From contig JAPNXP010000008.1 in NCBI GenBank assembly GCA_028753945.1, forward strand, positions 3,720,001-3,784,000: 64,000 nucleotides of DNA, given 5' to 3'. Both the position numbers and the translations under genes were made by a program. Origin of the DNA: Hexactinellida sp. DTS-2022 (lineage: Eukaryota > Porifera > Hexactinellida). Position 1 is the first letter of the stretch; every line of letters starts with the position of its first letter. Below are positions 52,101 to 62,682 of the stretch, in pieces. A model generated the notes under the pieces. It did no database searches. It saw nothing but the letters and a program-made list of their open reading frames with translations, and had not been told where the DNA came from.

Positions 52101-55100
52101 AATCTTTACATTGAGCTGATGGTTTATATTTTGTTAAGTTTGTGATAATTATATGATACTCTCTTTATTGCTGTTAAACCTTGAATCCTGTTTATTATAT
52201 TACAATACCTGTAGGTTCGTGACTGGCACGATCGCTAGGGATCGCTTCTCTGGGTTCGAGAGGGTGCTCTGGAGGGCGAGCAGAGGGAATGTGTACGTCA
52301 AGCACGCCTCCATCTCAGACCCTATGAGAGACCCCGTTACGGTACACACTATAACATATCTGTAATGTGTATTTGGGGGACCAATTCCAAGTGATATGTA
52401 CATATAATGAGGGAACCTATAACCTTAGGCTTTCAGATGTCTCTGGAGTCGAAACCTATGTTATAACACCGTTCCCCCACTTTTAAAAATATAAATTAAA
52501 TATACATACACCACTGCTATCTGTAATGCTATAAGCAGAGTGCTTACCAGAGTGCTGTAGGGTAATGAAGTGCATAAGGACGTGTTCGTGTTGTTCTTCT
52601 CGGGAGAGAATTTGAAGAATCGCGTTAAGAAGATATGCGAGGGGTGAGTTACCTAACTCGTTAAGATAAATATATTTAATGCATTTAATTAATTTAAGAT
52701 ACCGCGCTACGCTCTACCCGTGTCCAGAGAATCGCCAGGAGCGAAGAGAGACCCTAACTTCTATCGACGGAAGATTGCATGACCTGAACCAGGTGAGACT
52801 CAATGGGTATAGCTATCTACAGTGGAACTCGGTTATAATGTACTCCATCGGGAATGGAAAGTACGTATTATTCGAGTGTACGTACTAATCGAGTTTATCC
52901 TGCATTAAACACACTACTCTTTATACCCTATGTTACAAAAATTAGTACATAACATGTCGACAATGCGTTATAACCGAGTTCTACATTATCTACTTTAGCA
53001 TCCATTTAGCTAATAATTCCTGTGCTATTAGGTATTGCATGAGACGTATATTCACAGCCAGGAGCAGCTGAGGAGAATCGGAGACCATTTGGAGACTTGG
53101 AATGTACAGGTGAGAATTGTACTTTTATTGTAGATATAATATATTGTTGTTAATTATTACTTATAATTTGAAATTAAGACTCTGTTTGTATTTGTCAGGT
53201 TAAGAAAATCAAGGCAATCTACCACACCATGAACATGTTTAACCTTGACGTGACTGCTAAGTGTCTGATAGCAGAGGGCTGGTGCCCAGTGGACAGCATG
53301 GACGCTATTCAGGATGCGCTAAACAGAGGAACTGTGCGTCTATTTATGAGTATCCTTATATAGAGACCGTCTATCTCTAGACGGTCTATAAAAGCCCTTA
53401 AAAACTAAGCAAAATATCTGTAGAACGTCTATAATTATGTAGACCAAAGCCCCTGCCGTATATTGGAAATATACTAATTTATATCTAGGAAAACCTGATC
53501 TAGAAGTAGACGGTCACATATACGTTATATCCTATTTTATTCGCTTTAACGTTTTAACATTTGTTGTTTATAAACCGTTTAGGACTATTCAGGTGCCTCT
53601 GTCCAGTCTATTCTAAGACCGACTGAGACCAAGTTGAATCCTCCTACATACAACAGAACCAATAAGTTCACTCAAGGGTTCCAAGGCATTGTAGATGCGT
53701 ATGGTATAGGAAGCTATCAAGAAGTCAATCCAAGTACGTGCTTGCTTATATGCTATTAATTAAAGCAGTGATTAAATTAAATTAATATTGTTATTAATTA
53801 TAAGTTATTCTTCCTTTTCTTTATACCAAAATCCAAGGTAGCTTATTTTTCTAATTCGATTAACTTATTTATATTATTTGTATAGAATAATTTAATAATG
53901 AAATTTAAGCATAGAAATTATTTAATTTAATTATTTAATGATTTAAGCATAGAATAATTTAATTATTGAATTGTATTCTTGTAGCTCCCTACACAGTAAT
54001 TACTTTCCCTTTCTTATTCGCTGTAATGTTTGGAGACATGGGACATGGAATTATAATGGCATTATTCGCGTTCTCACTTATAATATTCGAAAAAAAGCTG
54101 GGTAACTGGAAAGGTGGCGGAGAGGTTAGTTTATTGCAATTGGTGTCACATGCATGATTATGTAATTTATATTTATACAATATTTATATTTATACAAACA
54201 AAATATTATGTCCTAACTCCCACGAGATACACAAGGTCAAAACATAGACTGTCTGATACGTATTAACATTCAGCATTTCTATGTAGCTACTATTGGTGCT
54301 CTGCTATAGCTCTTTCAGCACCCAATCTTTCTGTGCACAACACACCACAACCTTGCCTTTAGAATCCACGTCTATTCCCATTGGTTTGGTTATCTTCTCA
54401 GATCTCCCTTCCATATCAACGTTTGTGAACACTTCGAACTTGCCGTTGCTCTTGAAGAGCTTAACTCTCCCCTCTCTCCCTTCGGTCACGAACACAGAGG
54501 CCCAGTTGTCCACTGTGAAGTACCGCGGGTCGTTTAGTTCTCCTACTGGCGCTAGCAGATACACCATGTCACCGTCTAGAGAGAACTTCTGTATGGCATG
54601 CTCTGAGTTCAGTACTAGGAGGTACAGCATTCTGTTTCTGATGCAGATGTCTCGGATCTCGGGTCCGTTGCTGAATAGGGATTTAACGCTGCTTCTTTTC
54701 TCCAGCTTTATGTCTATCTTTCCTGTCTGCTTCAGGTCCATATCGAATAGCTCTACCATATGGTTGTATGTCGCTATGTAGAGGATCTCTTCATTGACGC
54801 ATAGCGGAATATGTCTTATATCTTTTAAGAAGAGTTTCCGGAAATCCTTACCTCGTTTCTTCTGAAACCTCAACACGTACTGATATTCGTGCGAATTGGC
54901 CGCACACAATGCGAACAAATACTCGTTGGAGACCGCCAGGCTGTGTGGATAGCGCATTTTTTCACCATGGACGATGGTCTTAACATAGTTACCAGATCTA
55001 TCAAAGACCTGAATACGATGTTTATCTTTGTCAGCAACATATATGACGTCATTATCCTTCCTGTCGACAGCTAGTCCTGTGGGATCTTGTATACTGGAGA

Positions 55101-57188
55101 TGCCGTGGTTTAGGGGCACGTTGTATATGATAGGGCCGGGGGGCAGTGCTATTGTGTTGTGTGCTAGGCGAGGTGATTCAGGATCTGATCTCATCTCGCA
55201 ATCTGTTTGTGCTACTTCCCTTGCTGGTTGAGTTCTGCTATCTCTAACCTCAGATTGCTGCATTCCTTCTTCAGTCGGTCCTGTTACTATGGCAACTATC
55301 TCCCTTAGGTCTCCCATTAACTCTGGCTTGTAGCAGATCTCAATCTGAGTGAGAGGAATGACGTCAGTCTCGATCTCTTGCTTCTGCTCTGTCACAAATT
55401 TCTTTATTTTCTCGGAAGATTTGCTATTAGCTTCGGTTTTAAGAATTGAGGACTCAACTACATCTAGGTTTTTAATCTCCAGTTGCTTCTCTTCTATAAT
55501 TGAGACATTTCGTTCGTAGCGCGAGTCCAATTGCTGTACTAGATTGTCGTGGTGATCATTCAGCTTCTGATGCAGATCATTGAAATAGTTTCTCAGCTCG
55601 TTCTTAGCCTGGTCTACCCTGTTCCTGTACCTCTCGCTGTGAGAGCACACTCGGACTATCTCTTTGCTGTTAACCTGGTCCGACTGGTTATAGTGTGCAC
55701 AGCTCGCATTTCCGCTATTCTCCGTGCTTGCCATTGGGTCCTGTTTCCCGTTAGTGCAATACACATTGGATTCTTCTGCAGTCTTCAAGTGAGGATAGAT
55801 CGGCTGGCTTTCCCTTCTGAATTGAGCTGCGTTTACCCGAGGCTGGGAATGGGGAGGGGGCAGTAGCGTGGGAGCGGAAGGGCCGGATGGTTCGCCGACA
55901 TAATGCTGTAGGATACCATTCGGTTGCATGTTTGTTTGCGTGTTAGCAATTGTGTAATTCCCCCACTGCTTATGGTCGCTGGGATTCAATCGGTCTCCTG
56001 GTGTTGGTGCATAGCTGTCGCCTGTCACAGGGTTAATTTGCATTGGATTCATTTCGAATGTGCGCGGGGGGTGCGTCTGTATGTTGTTGAGAGACGGGAC
56101 CCCTGGGAACAGCACCTCTGTACTCTCGTCCTTCTCAATCGCGCCGAACGGATTATAACAAGCCATATTCTGTAATGTAAAACTAATTAATGGAATTTTG
56201 TGCTTTTCCCTGCTTTTATATTGTTCATAATCGAATTGACATAGATTATTTACCAAGTTTATTGGTTAGACAGTATTATTTGTGGTTGTTTTGGAATCTA
56301 TTTATAGACTATTATTGCTCATCAAATCTTGTTATTTGAATACAGTCGACTCCGCTTAATAAAGTCATCTCGGGACTTTGACCCGATTAAGCGGAGAAAT
56401 CTATTAACCAAAAATATTAGCCAAACTGTCATTCCGTCCTATAAATCCTGTGATATTTTGACCCCATTAAGTGGAGAAATCTATTAACCGGTGGCTCTAT
56501 TAAGCGGAGTCGACTGTAATTCTATTTACGGCTAATATACCGTTTGTAGATATTCGAGACAATGTTCCACGGACGCTACATTATCATCCTGATGGGTATA
56601 TTTTCCATCTATACTGGGCTCATTTACAATGATATATTTTCAAAATCCATCAACATATTCGGGACTAGTTGGAATGTAACTTATACCGACGCAGGCTTGA
56701 ATTTAACTGAGAGAATGGCACTAGGGCTTGATAATAATACGTAAGTTTTATTTACCTTTACCTCGTGCATTACTAACATTATATAATATTAGCCAACTGG
56801 TTTACTTGTGATATATTACATCACAAATTCACAACATATTACCGAAGTGCTGCTAGATATTAGCTAATTTAGCATACTATATTCCCCTCACATTTGATAT
56901 ACAGTCAGCGCTTGTTATAACGAAGTGCTTGGTACCTGTAAATTCCTTCGTTAAATCCGGATATTCGTTACAAGCGGATGATAATTAATACATTTAATGC
57001 TCTGACTCTGAGGAAAAATTTCCATTTCGTTATAAGCGAGTATTTCGTTATATCCGACTTTGGTATAACCAGAGTTTACTGTATTAACACGAAGTTTCTG
57101 CCTATTTGGATTAACAAATATGTTGCATCTGTTCAGGACTGCCTCCTACTTAGAATCTTAGATAATCCCAATATTATTATTCTTCTTC

Positions 57189-57228
<40 letters not shown>

Positions 57229-59971
57229 GTATTATTATTATTATTGTTGTTGTTGTTGTTGTTGTTGTTATTATTATTATTGTTATGTACCAGACACACT
57301 CTGGCTCCAGCAGGTGCCGGCATGTATTCCGTTCCGGTGGAAGCTTTCAAGAGGGACAATCCCTATCCATTCGGGGTGGATCCTGTAAGTTCCGTTCTGT
57401 ATTAATTAACACGTTTATTTTGGAGTTAATAATTACTGGTTCATTTCGATAGATTTGGCAAATAGCGAATAACAAATTGCTGGCACTCAACTCATTCAAG
57501 ATGAAGCTCTCTATTGTTCTTGGAGTTACACACATGCTGTTTGGGATAATTCTATCTATCTTCAATTATATGTTAGTTTGTCATCGAATAATACGACTCG
57601 AAAGGGACTGTAATTATATCCATAATTAAGTGGAGATTAATGTTTAATGAAATTGCCAAATTACAAATGTTTCTATAGACATTTCAAGCAATACTACAGG
57701 ATTATATTTCAGTTTATACCTGAGGTTTGTAATAATGAAATTAATGTGAAAATGTGAAAATGTGAAATTTTATTTATCATTTTATAGATTTTGTTTCTGA
57801 TGTCAATTTTTGGATGGTTGGTGTTTTTGGTATTCTTCAAATGGATCACATTCTATGTGGTTAAATCAGAAGTGAGTGATATAGTATATACTATTGTATA
57901 TAAAATGAATTAAGATTACCGTACACAATTATTCACTAATTATGAATTTATTCTTACAGCAACCTCGGTTACTAATCGTCCTCATCAGCATGTTCTTGAA
58001 GTTTGGCTCTAAACCCACAATAGAAGCTGGAACAGAAGTGTTTAACGCAAATGCCCAGGTCAGTAACGGGATATAATGGTTGGTCCACAACTGTTATAAT
58101 ACAACTTTATTTATTCCAATAGCAAGCTATACAAATTATACTCGTTCTAATTGCTCTTGTGTGTGTGCCCTGGCTGCTAATCCCTTCACCAGTCTACCGA
58201 ATCGTGAAGAACAAGCTAGCTAGCGTGAGTTTAATGCAAATATATTTATATAGTCTTGTACTAGTTAATTACAGTTATGTCTGCTTATTGTAAACAAAAG
58301 GTGTGTATTATGTTGAGTTCGCTCATATGAAGTATATTATGAACAAATTTTGCTCCCTTGAATGTTCATAATACAGTGGTGATTGCTAATAGCAAGTAGC
58401 ATTTTGACAAATTTGCTCGCTATAGGCAAACTTGCTATTAGAGGAACAAAAATAAAATTTTTAAGAGGTCGCTTGCGGAATGAAGATAACTTACTAATAG
58501 AGCAATAGAATATTGCTATCAGAGCAATTGCTATAGGCTATTAGCACTACTGTAACGGTATATACTATAATATGATTGCCGCTAGCGCAAGAAGACTGAG
58601 TACCAGCGGATCGAGGAGGACGAGGAGGAGGCGAGAGGGAACGGGGAGCTGTTGGGAGAGGAGGCAGCGTCTGCTCACGAGGGATCGGAAAATGTTAGTT
58701 TTGTTAATTAGGCTTACTTGTGTATCGGCCAACTTTAATATAAAAACCCGACTTAACAAAGGTGAAACTTTATGTTAAAGCTGACCTTGCCAGTACATGA
58801 AAACTGCTTTAGAAAGGTGTCGACCCATTTATACGTAATTCCTATATACTGTATTAATTCAACCTGTATTGCTGTTATTACAGGAACCTGGAGAGATCAT
58901 AGTGCACCAGGCTATCCACACGATTGAGTTCTGTCTGGGCTGCATCTCAAACACAGCCTCCTACCTGCGGCTCTGGGCTCTCAGCCTGGCTCACGCCCGT
59001 GAGTAACTACTTTTCACACCTTATACTGTTAATGTTATTAGGGCCTTATATGGAAAAGAGTTACTTCCGGTGTTAATATTTCATAAAATATTTGGAATTT
59101 TTGATTGAAATTTTCAGGGAATACTCTAAACATAATGAGCTTGCTAAATATGCAATAAAACTTTACATACGGATTTGTATAATATAATTGCGACTGTTTT
59201 CACACCTCATCTGTTTAATTGTATGTTTTCTGCAGAGTTATCGGAAGTTCTGTGGCAGCAGATCCTACAGAGAGCCCTAATGATGTCAACGCTTTATGTT
59301 TCTATTCCGTTCATCTTCATTGCATTCTCTGTTTGGGCAGGTAAGTATTTTATTATTACGACCTTACGAGCCATTCGGTCTCGGTAGTTTCGGGACGGAT
59401 CACCAACCGAATCAACCACTATGTGATTTCGCTATTTAGAATTGTAAACAACTGCAACATACTTGTTTACCTATTACAGCTTTCATAATTTGTTTACTTA
59501 TTTTGTAAACAAGAACATTAAAAATTATAAATGCAAAATTCGGTTCAGCATACTTGTTTACATATTATAACATTTGGTCGATATGGTCTCTATCTCAATT
59601 ATAATTGCGTATTCTTTTCCTCTATAAATTTAATACAGTCCGTGCAAACAATTACACAACATTCGTGTTTTGATAATAGAGATTATTGTTTCTATTCGTG
59701 GGACGGAATTCGTTGTATCTATTAACATTATTACATATTTAACTGTTTAGCTGGAACAATCGCAGTGCTGTTGGTGATGGAAGGGCTGTCTGCATTTCTC
59801 CACGCTCTCAGGCTGCACTGGTTAGTTGTTCGCTACGTTTATATAATCTCTCTGATTACTGAACTTACAAGAGATATGTTTAGGGTTGAGTTCCAGAACA
59901 AGTTCTACATGGGAGAAGGATACAAGTTCTCTCCTTTCTCGTTCCGCGCCATTCTGACAGGAGAAGAGTAG
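49194..59971 (+). CDS. ATP6V0A1: V-ATPase V0 subunit a (26 exons)
   Basis: Exons: 49194-49289, 49365-49385, 49449-49527, 49599-49696, 51199-51327, 51703-51754, 51941-52010, 52215-52341, 52561-52643, 52699-52792, 53032-53109, 53199-53333, 53583-53733, 53985-54124, 56550-56740, 57294-57384, 57453-57571, 57679-57724, 57788-57871, 57960-58058, 58123-58224, 58586-58693, 58884-58998, 59236-59340, 59751-59820, 59884-59971. Phases agree throughout; 856 aa (human a1 838). The cytosolic half opens [20 protein letters not shown]. The membrane half has [36 protein letters not shown] and [18 protein letters not shown], which contains the essential channel arginine. It ends [15 protein letters not shown]. 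Subunit a provides the proton half-channels of the pump. Exon 2 is only 21 nt. GNB1L and an NHL gene lie antisense in introns 4 and 14. Confidence 0.96.
49796..50953 (-). CDS. GNB1L: GNB1L, WD40 protein (two exons), antisense in V-ATPase a intron 4
   Basis: Exons 50953-50711 and 50551-49796, phase 0; 332 aa (human 327). WD-type blades are seen as [58 protein letters not shown] and [17 protein letters not shown]. The end, [17 protein letters not shown], is nearly the GNB1L terminus. GNB1L works with the TTT/R2TP chaperone system on PIKK kinases. The intron holds a partial MITE (50589-50690) and another MITE starts about 13 bp upstream of the ATG. The family's first blade is only partly conserved here. 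Confidence 0.85.
50589..50690. mobile_element. Short pogo-like MITE in the GNB1L intron
   Basis: Starts CAGTGAAACTTCCTATACGG after TA and ends near TTCCGTATAAGAGGTTGCC, the imperfect inverse. About 100 bp, likely internally deleted or degraded; the terminal ACTG is lost. Confidence 0.55.
50966..51165. mobile_element. pogo-like MITE (GGTTATAAGAACA family), 5' of GNB1L and in V-ATPase a intron 4
   Basis: About 200 bp with GCATGCCGGGTATAAGAACA at the left, several inverted and direct copies of TTCTTATAACCGGCAT, and the right end GATCTTATATCCGGTATCTAC then AGTA. Related to 6466-6644. An internal partial duplication (TATATGGCAACCGTTTTC and TATATGGCACCGTTTTCC) is visible. It ends 33 bp before exon 5 of the V-ATPase gene. 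Confidence 0.62.
52820..52985. mobile_element. pogo-like MITE in V-ATPase a intron 10
   Basis: TA-like flank, left CAGTGGAACTCGGTTATAAT, right GCGTTATAACCGAGTTCTAC. About 166 bp, non-coding, within the 239-bp intron, so it accounts for most of the intron length. Confidence 0.75.
53363..53521. repeat. Possible decayed MITE in V-ATPase a intron 12
   Basis: A hairpin AGACCGTCTA/TAGACGGTCT at the left and a matching GTAGACGGTC at the right end of the intron suggest a terminal-repeat unit of about 160 bp. The ends are not flanked by a clear duplication. Confidence 0.4.
54304..56166 (-). CDS. Coiled-coil plus NHL-repeat protein (TRIM-like without RING), antisense in V-ATPase a intron 14
   Basis: A single-exon minus-strand gene. 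From the ATG at 56166-56164 it gives about 620 aa; an in-frame upstream ATG at 56256 would give 650. Residues about 1-170 are low-complexity with Pro and Asn. A coiled coil with heptad-like leucines ([20 protein letters not shown] region) covers about 185-260. NHL repeats follow from about 360: [55 protein letters not shown] and [16 protein letters not shown]. No RING or B-box Cys/His pattern is visible, so ubiquitin-ligase activity is not expected. The role is unknown. Confidence 0.82.
   Translation of the reverse strand: MACYNPFGAIEKDESTEVLFPGVPSLNNIQTHPPRTFEMNPMQINPVTGDSYAPTPGDRLNPSDHKQWGNYTIANTQTNMQPNGILQHYVGEPSGPSAPTLLPPPHSQPRVNAAQFRRESQPIYPHLKTAEESNVYCTNGKQDPMASTENSGNASCAHYNQSDQVNSKEIVRVCSHSERYRNRVDQAKNELRNYFNDLHQKLNDHHDNLVQQLDSRYERNVSIIEEKQLEIKNLDVVESSILKTEANSKSSEKIKKFVTEQKQEIETDVIPLTQIEICYKPELMGDLREIVAIVTGPTEEGMQQSEVRDSRTQPAREVAQTDCEMRSDPESPRLAHNTIALPPGPIIYNVPLNHGISSIQDPTGLAVDRKDNDVIYVADKDKHRIQVFDRSGNYVKTIVHGEKMRYPHSLAVSNEYLFALCAANSHEYQYVLRFQKKRGKDFRKLFLKDIRHIPLCVNEEILYIATYNHMVELFDMDLKQTGKIDIKLEKRSSVKSLFSNGPEIRDICIRNRMLYLLVLNSEHAIQKFSLDGDMVYLLAPVGELNDPRYFTVDNWASVFVTEGREGRVKLFKSNGKFEVFTNVDMEGRSEKITKPMGIDVDSKGKVVVCCAQKDWVLKEL
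56343..56516. mobile_element. pogo-like MITE in V-ATPase a intron 14 (CGACTCCGCTTAAT family)
   Basis: TA-flanked, 174 bp. Left CAGTCGACTCCGCTTAATAA, right TTAAGCGGAGTCGACTG: a perfect 13-bp terminal inversion CAGTCGACTCCGC. The interior repeats GACCC(G/C)ATTAAG(C/T)GGAGAAATC. It ends 33 bp before exon 15. Confidence 0.85.
56902..57081. mobile_element. pogo/Tigger-like MITE in V-ATPase a intron 15 (GTTATAACGAAGT family)
   Basis: TA-flanked, 180 bp; left CAGTCAGCGCTTGTTATAAC, right GGTATAACCAGAGTTTACTG. The interior shares AAATTTCCATTTCGTTATAA and ATCCGGATATTCGTTA with 23073-23259. Confidence 0.82.
57172..57283. repeat. Trinucleotide microsatellite (ATT then TTG)
   Basis: About 110 bp of ATT units, a short CTT patch, then a TTG run and ATT again. 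It lies just before exon 16, where it may supply the pyrimidine/T-rich tract of the 3' splice site. Confidence 0.9.
58273..58373. mobile_element. Truncated pogo-like MITE in V-ATPase a intron 21 (GCTTATTGTGAAC family)
   Basis: Starts CAGTTATGTCTGCTTATTGT. Its right part AATGTTCATAATA stops where the next MITE begins, so the usual AAGAACCTGACTG end seen at 25583 is missing. Confidence 0.65.
58374..58552. mobile_element. pogo-like MITE in V-ATPase a intron 21 (GATTGCTAATAGC family)
   Basis: TA-flanked, 179 bp, left CAGTGGTGATTGCTAATAGC, right GGCTATTAGCACTACTG. It directly abuts the truncated MITE at 58273-58373. No other copy of this family is seen in the window. Confidence 0.8.
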
Positions 59972-60243
59972 CTAGCTCGTGACATAGGGTACCTCACTGA
60001 TTAACAACTGTATTATGAGGTTCTAGATACCGTGTGTATGTGTTAAGTAGTAACTAGAAACTTTGAGATTGTAGTATATTCATTTCAAATTTTCAATGTT
60101 TATAGCGAGTATACCACATTAGATACCCTCTGGAGTTATAATAAATTAACATGTCTAGTCCCTTAATTAAGATTGTCCAATACATTATAGTACATACAGT
60201 ATTTCCTAAAATAATTTCCTTATTGCCGTAAGTTATTAATATA

Positions 60244-60397
60244 CAGTGAACTCCCGTTATAACGAAGTCGGATATACGAAATACCCGCTTTCAACGAAAT
60301 GGAGATTTTCCCCCAGAGCACTAAATGCATTAACGAATATCCGGATATAACGAAGGTATTTGCAGGTGCCAAGCACTTCGTTATAACGAGAGTGTAG
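60244..60397. mobile_element. pogo/Tigger-like MITE between V-ATPase genes (GTTATAACGAAGT family)
   Basis: Preceded by TA; left CAGTGAACTCCCGTTATAAC, right TTCGTTATAACGAGAGTG. 154 bp, shorter than the other copies, with one degraded end. It lies about 140 bp upstream of the V-ATPase A start codon. Confidence 0.78.
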
Positions 60398-60534
60398 TAT
60401 AAGATTATATTGTGTACTACGTACAAAGGTGTTAAAACCAACATTTAGAAAATTCCGGGTATTAATCAGGGAAATCCTGTAATTAGTAATTATTTTATTC
60501 AGAACTCTAGTTGTTATTTGAACAGCGAGCTAGA

Positions 60535-62421
60535 ATGAACTTCGACACCGAGAAGGAGAGCATGTACGGGTACGTAAAGGGCGTGTCCGGACCTGTGGTT
60601 ATCGCCAAGCAGATGGCAGGGGCCGCCATGTACGAGCTGGTGCGCGTGGGACACACGGAGCTGGTCGGGGAGATCATCCGTCTGGAGGGAGACCTCGCCA
60701 CGATCCAGGTCTACGAGGAGACTTCCGGGGTGACTGTGGGGGACCCCGTGCTCAGGACCGGCAAGCCTCTCTCAGTGCAGCTCGGACCAGGGATAATGGG
60801 GAATATCTACGACGGAATCCAGCGTCCTCTGAAAGACATCTCCGAGATAACCGAGAGTATTTATATTCCCAGAGGAATCAATGCCAACAGTCTGGACACA
60901 GACGCCAAGTGGCACTTTAAGCCCGTTAAGAACCTACGCGTCGGGAGCCACATAACCGGCGGAGACATATACGGAATCGTTCCGGAGAACAATCTGGTGG
61001 AGCACAAGATAATGCTGCTGCCAAAGGGCGCGGGCACGATAACGCGCATTGCGGATGAGGGAGAGTACACCGTTAACGATATAATACTCGAGCTGGAGTT
61101 CCACGGGGAGAAATCCCAGTACTCTATGATGCAGGTACGTTTATATTGCATTGTCTCCCAGCTGTGTTAGCTAGGCTGTACACTGTAGATCTGGCCGGTG
61201 CGACAGCTGCGACCTGTTAACGAGAAGCTGGCGGCTAACTACCCGCTCCTGACCGGACAGCGCGTGCTGGACTCCCTCTTCCCCTGCGTGCAGGGGGGGA
61301 CCACTGCCATTCCGGGCGCTTTCGGCTGCGGCAAAACGGTTATCTCGCAGTCTCTCTCCAAGTACTCGAACTCGGACATAATCGTGTACGTGGGCTGCGG
61401 GGAGCGGGGCAACGAGATGTCCGAGGTGCTGCGGGACTTTCCGGAGCTGCAGGTGGAGATCGGTGGGAAGACGGAGAGCATCATGAAGCGCACCACTCTG
61501 GTCGCCAACACCTCCAACATGCCCGTGGCTGCCCGCGAGGCGTCCATCTACACCGGCATCACGATGGCGGAGTACTTCCGGGACATGGGCTACAACGTGA
61601 GCATGATGGCGGACTCCACCAGTCGGTGGGCGGAGGCGCTGCGGGAGATCTCCGGGCGCCTCGCCGAGATGCCCGCTGAGAACGGATATCCGGCCTACCT
61701 GGGGGCGCGACTGGCCTCCTTCTACGAGCGGGCCGGACGCGTGAGCTGCATCGGGAATCCCGCGAGGGAGGGGTCGGTGAGCATCGTGGGGGCGGTCTCC
61801 CCTCCCGGGGGGGACTTCGCGGATCCCGTGACCGCACAGACGCTGAGCATCGTGCAGGTGTTCTGGGGGCTGGACAAGAAGCTGGCTCAGAGGAAGCACT
61901 TCCCCTCCATCAATTGGCTCATCTCCTACTCCAAGTACATGCGCGCGCTAGACGACTATTACGAGAAGTACCACTCGGACTTCGTGCCCCTCCGGACCAT
62001 CGTCAAGGAGATCCTGCAAGAGGAGGAGGACCTGTCCGAGATAGTGCAGCTGGTCGGCAAGAGCTCCCTCGCCGAGACCGACAAGATTACGCTAGAAGTC
62101 GCCAAGCTGATCAAGGACGACTTCCTGCAGCAGAACGGCTACACCGCCTACGACCGATACTGCCCCTTCTACAAGACGGTGGGCATGCTGAAGAATATAA
62201 TAGCTTTCTACAACCTGGCCAAGCACGCGGTCGAGAGCACCTCCAAGTCTGACAACAAGATTACCTGGAATGCAATCAAGGAGCACATGAACGACGTCCT
62301 ATACGACCTCTCCAGCATGAAGTTCAAGGACCCAGCCAAGGACGGGGAGGAGAAGATAAAAACCGACTTTGCTGTTCTGCACGATAAGATGGTGGAATCT
62401 TTCAGGAAACTCGAAGATTGA
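60535..62421 (+). CDS. ATP6V1A: V-ATPase V1 subunit A, catalytic (two exons)
   Basis: Exons 60535-61134 and 61189-62421 (54-bp intron, phase 0); 610 aa (human 617). The beta-barrel N-domain has [12 protein letters not shown] and [20 protein letters not shown]. The non-homologous insert spans about 130-200. The P-loop is GAFGCGKT at 243-250, followed by [12 protein letters not shown] with the catalytic glutamate, [17 protein letters not shown], and the aromatic nucleotide contact region. Three A subunits hydrolyse ATP to drive proton pumping. It starts 563 bp after the V0 a gene on the same strand. GC-rich codon use differs strongly from the AT-rich spacer. Confidence 0.97.
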
Positions 62422-62682
62422 TTCGGTTATCTGGATTACCTTAGGACTCATTACTACAGTGTATACTTCTCTACCATGTATATGTGCCAATGGGTTATAG
62501 TTTGAGATTAGTGTTGTCCACATATTCTTGTATTTGCTAAATAAATATAAATGAAATATATCAGTATTTCTCGTGCTCGAAGGAATTAATTGATAACGAG
62601 AGCATCATTTGTTCTTTTACTCGACACCAATAATTAATCACACTCCATTCCCTACAGAGACCGTCCATCCAATAGCACCAAC

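Noticed and set aside
53966-54157. Small separate membrane protein
   Set aside because: It is exon 14 of the V-ATPase a gene plus intron read-through.
57172-57283. Poly-aromatic/isoleucine repeat protein encoded by the microsatellite
   Set aside because: Simple ATT/TTG repeats read as runs of residues in every frame; this is intronic.
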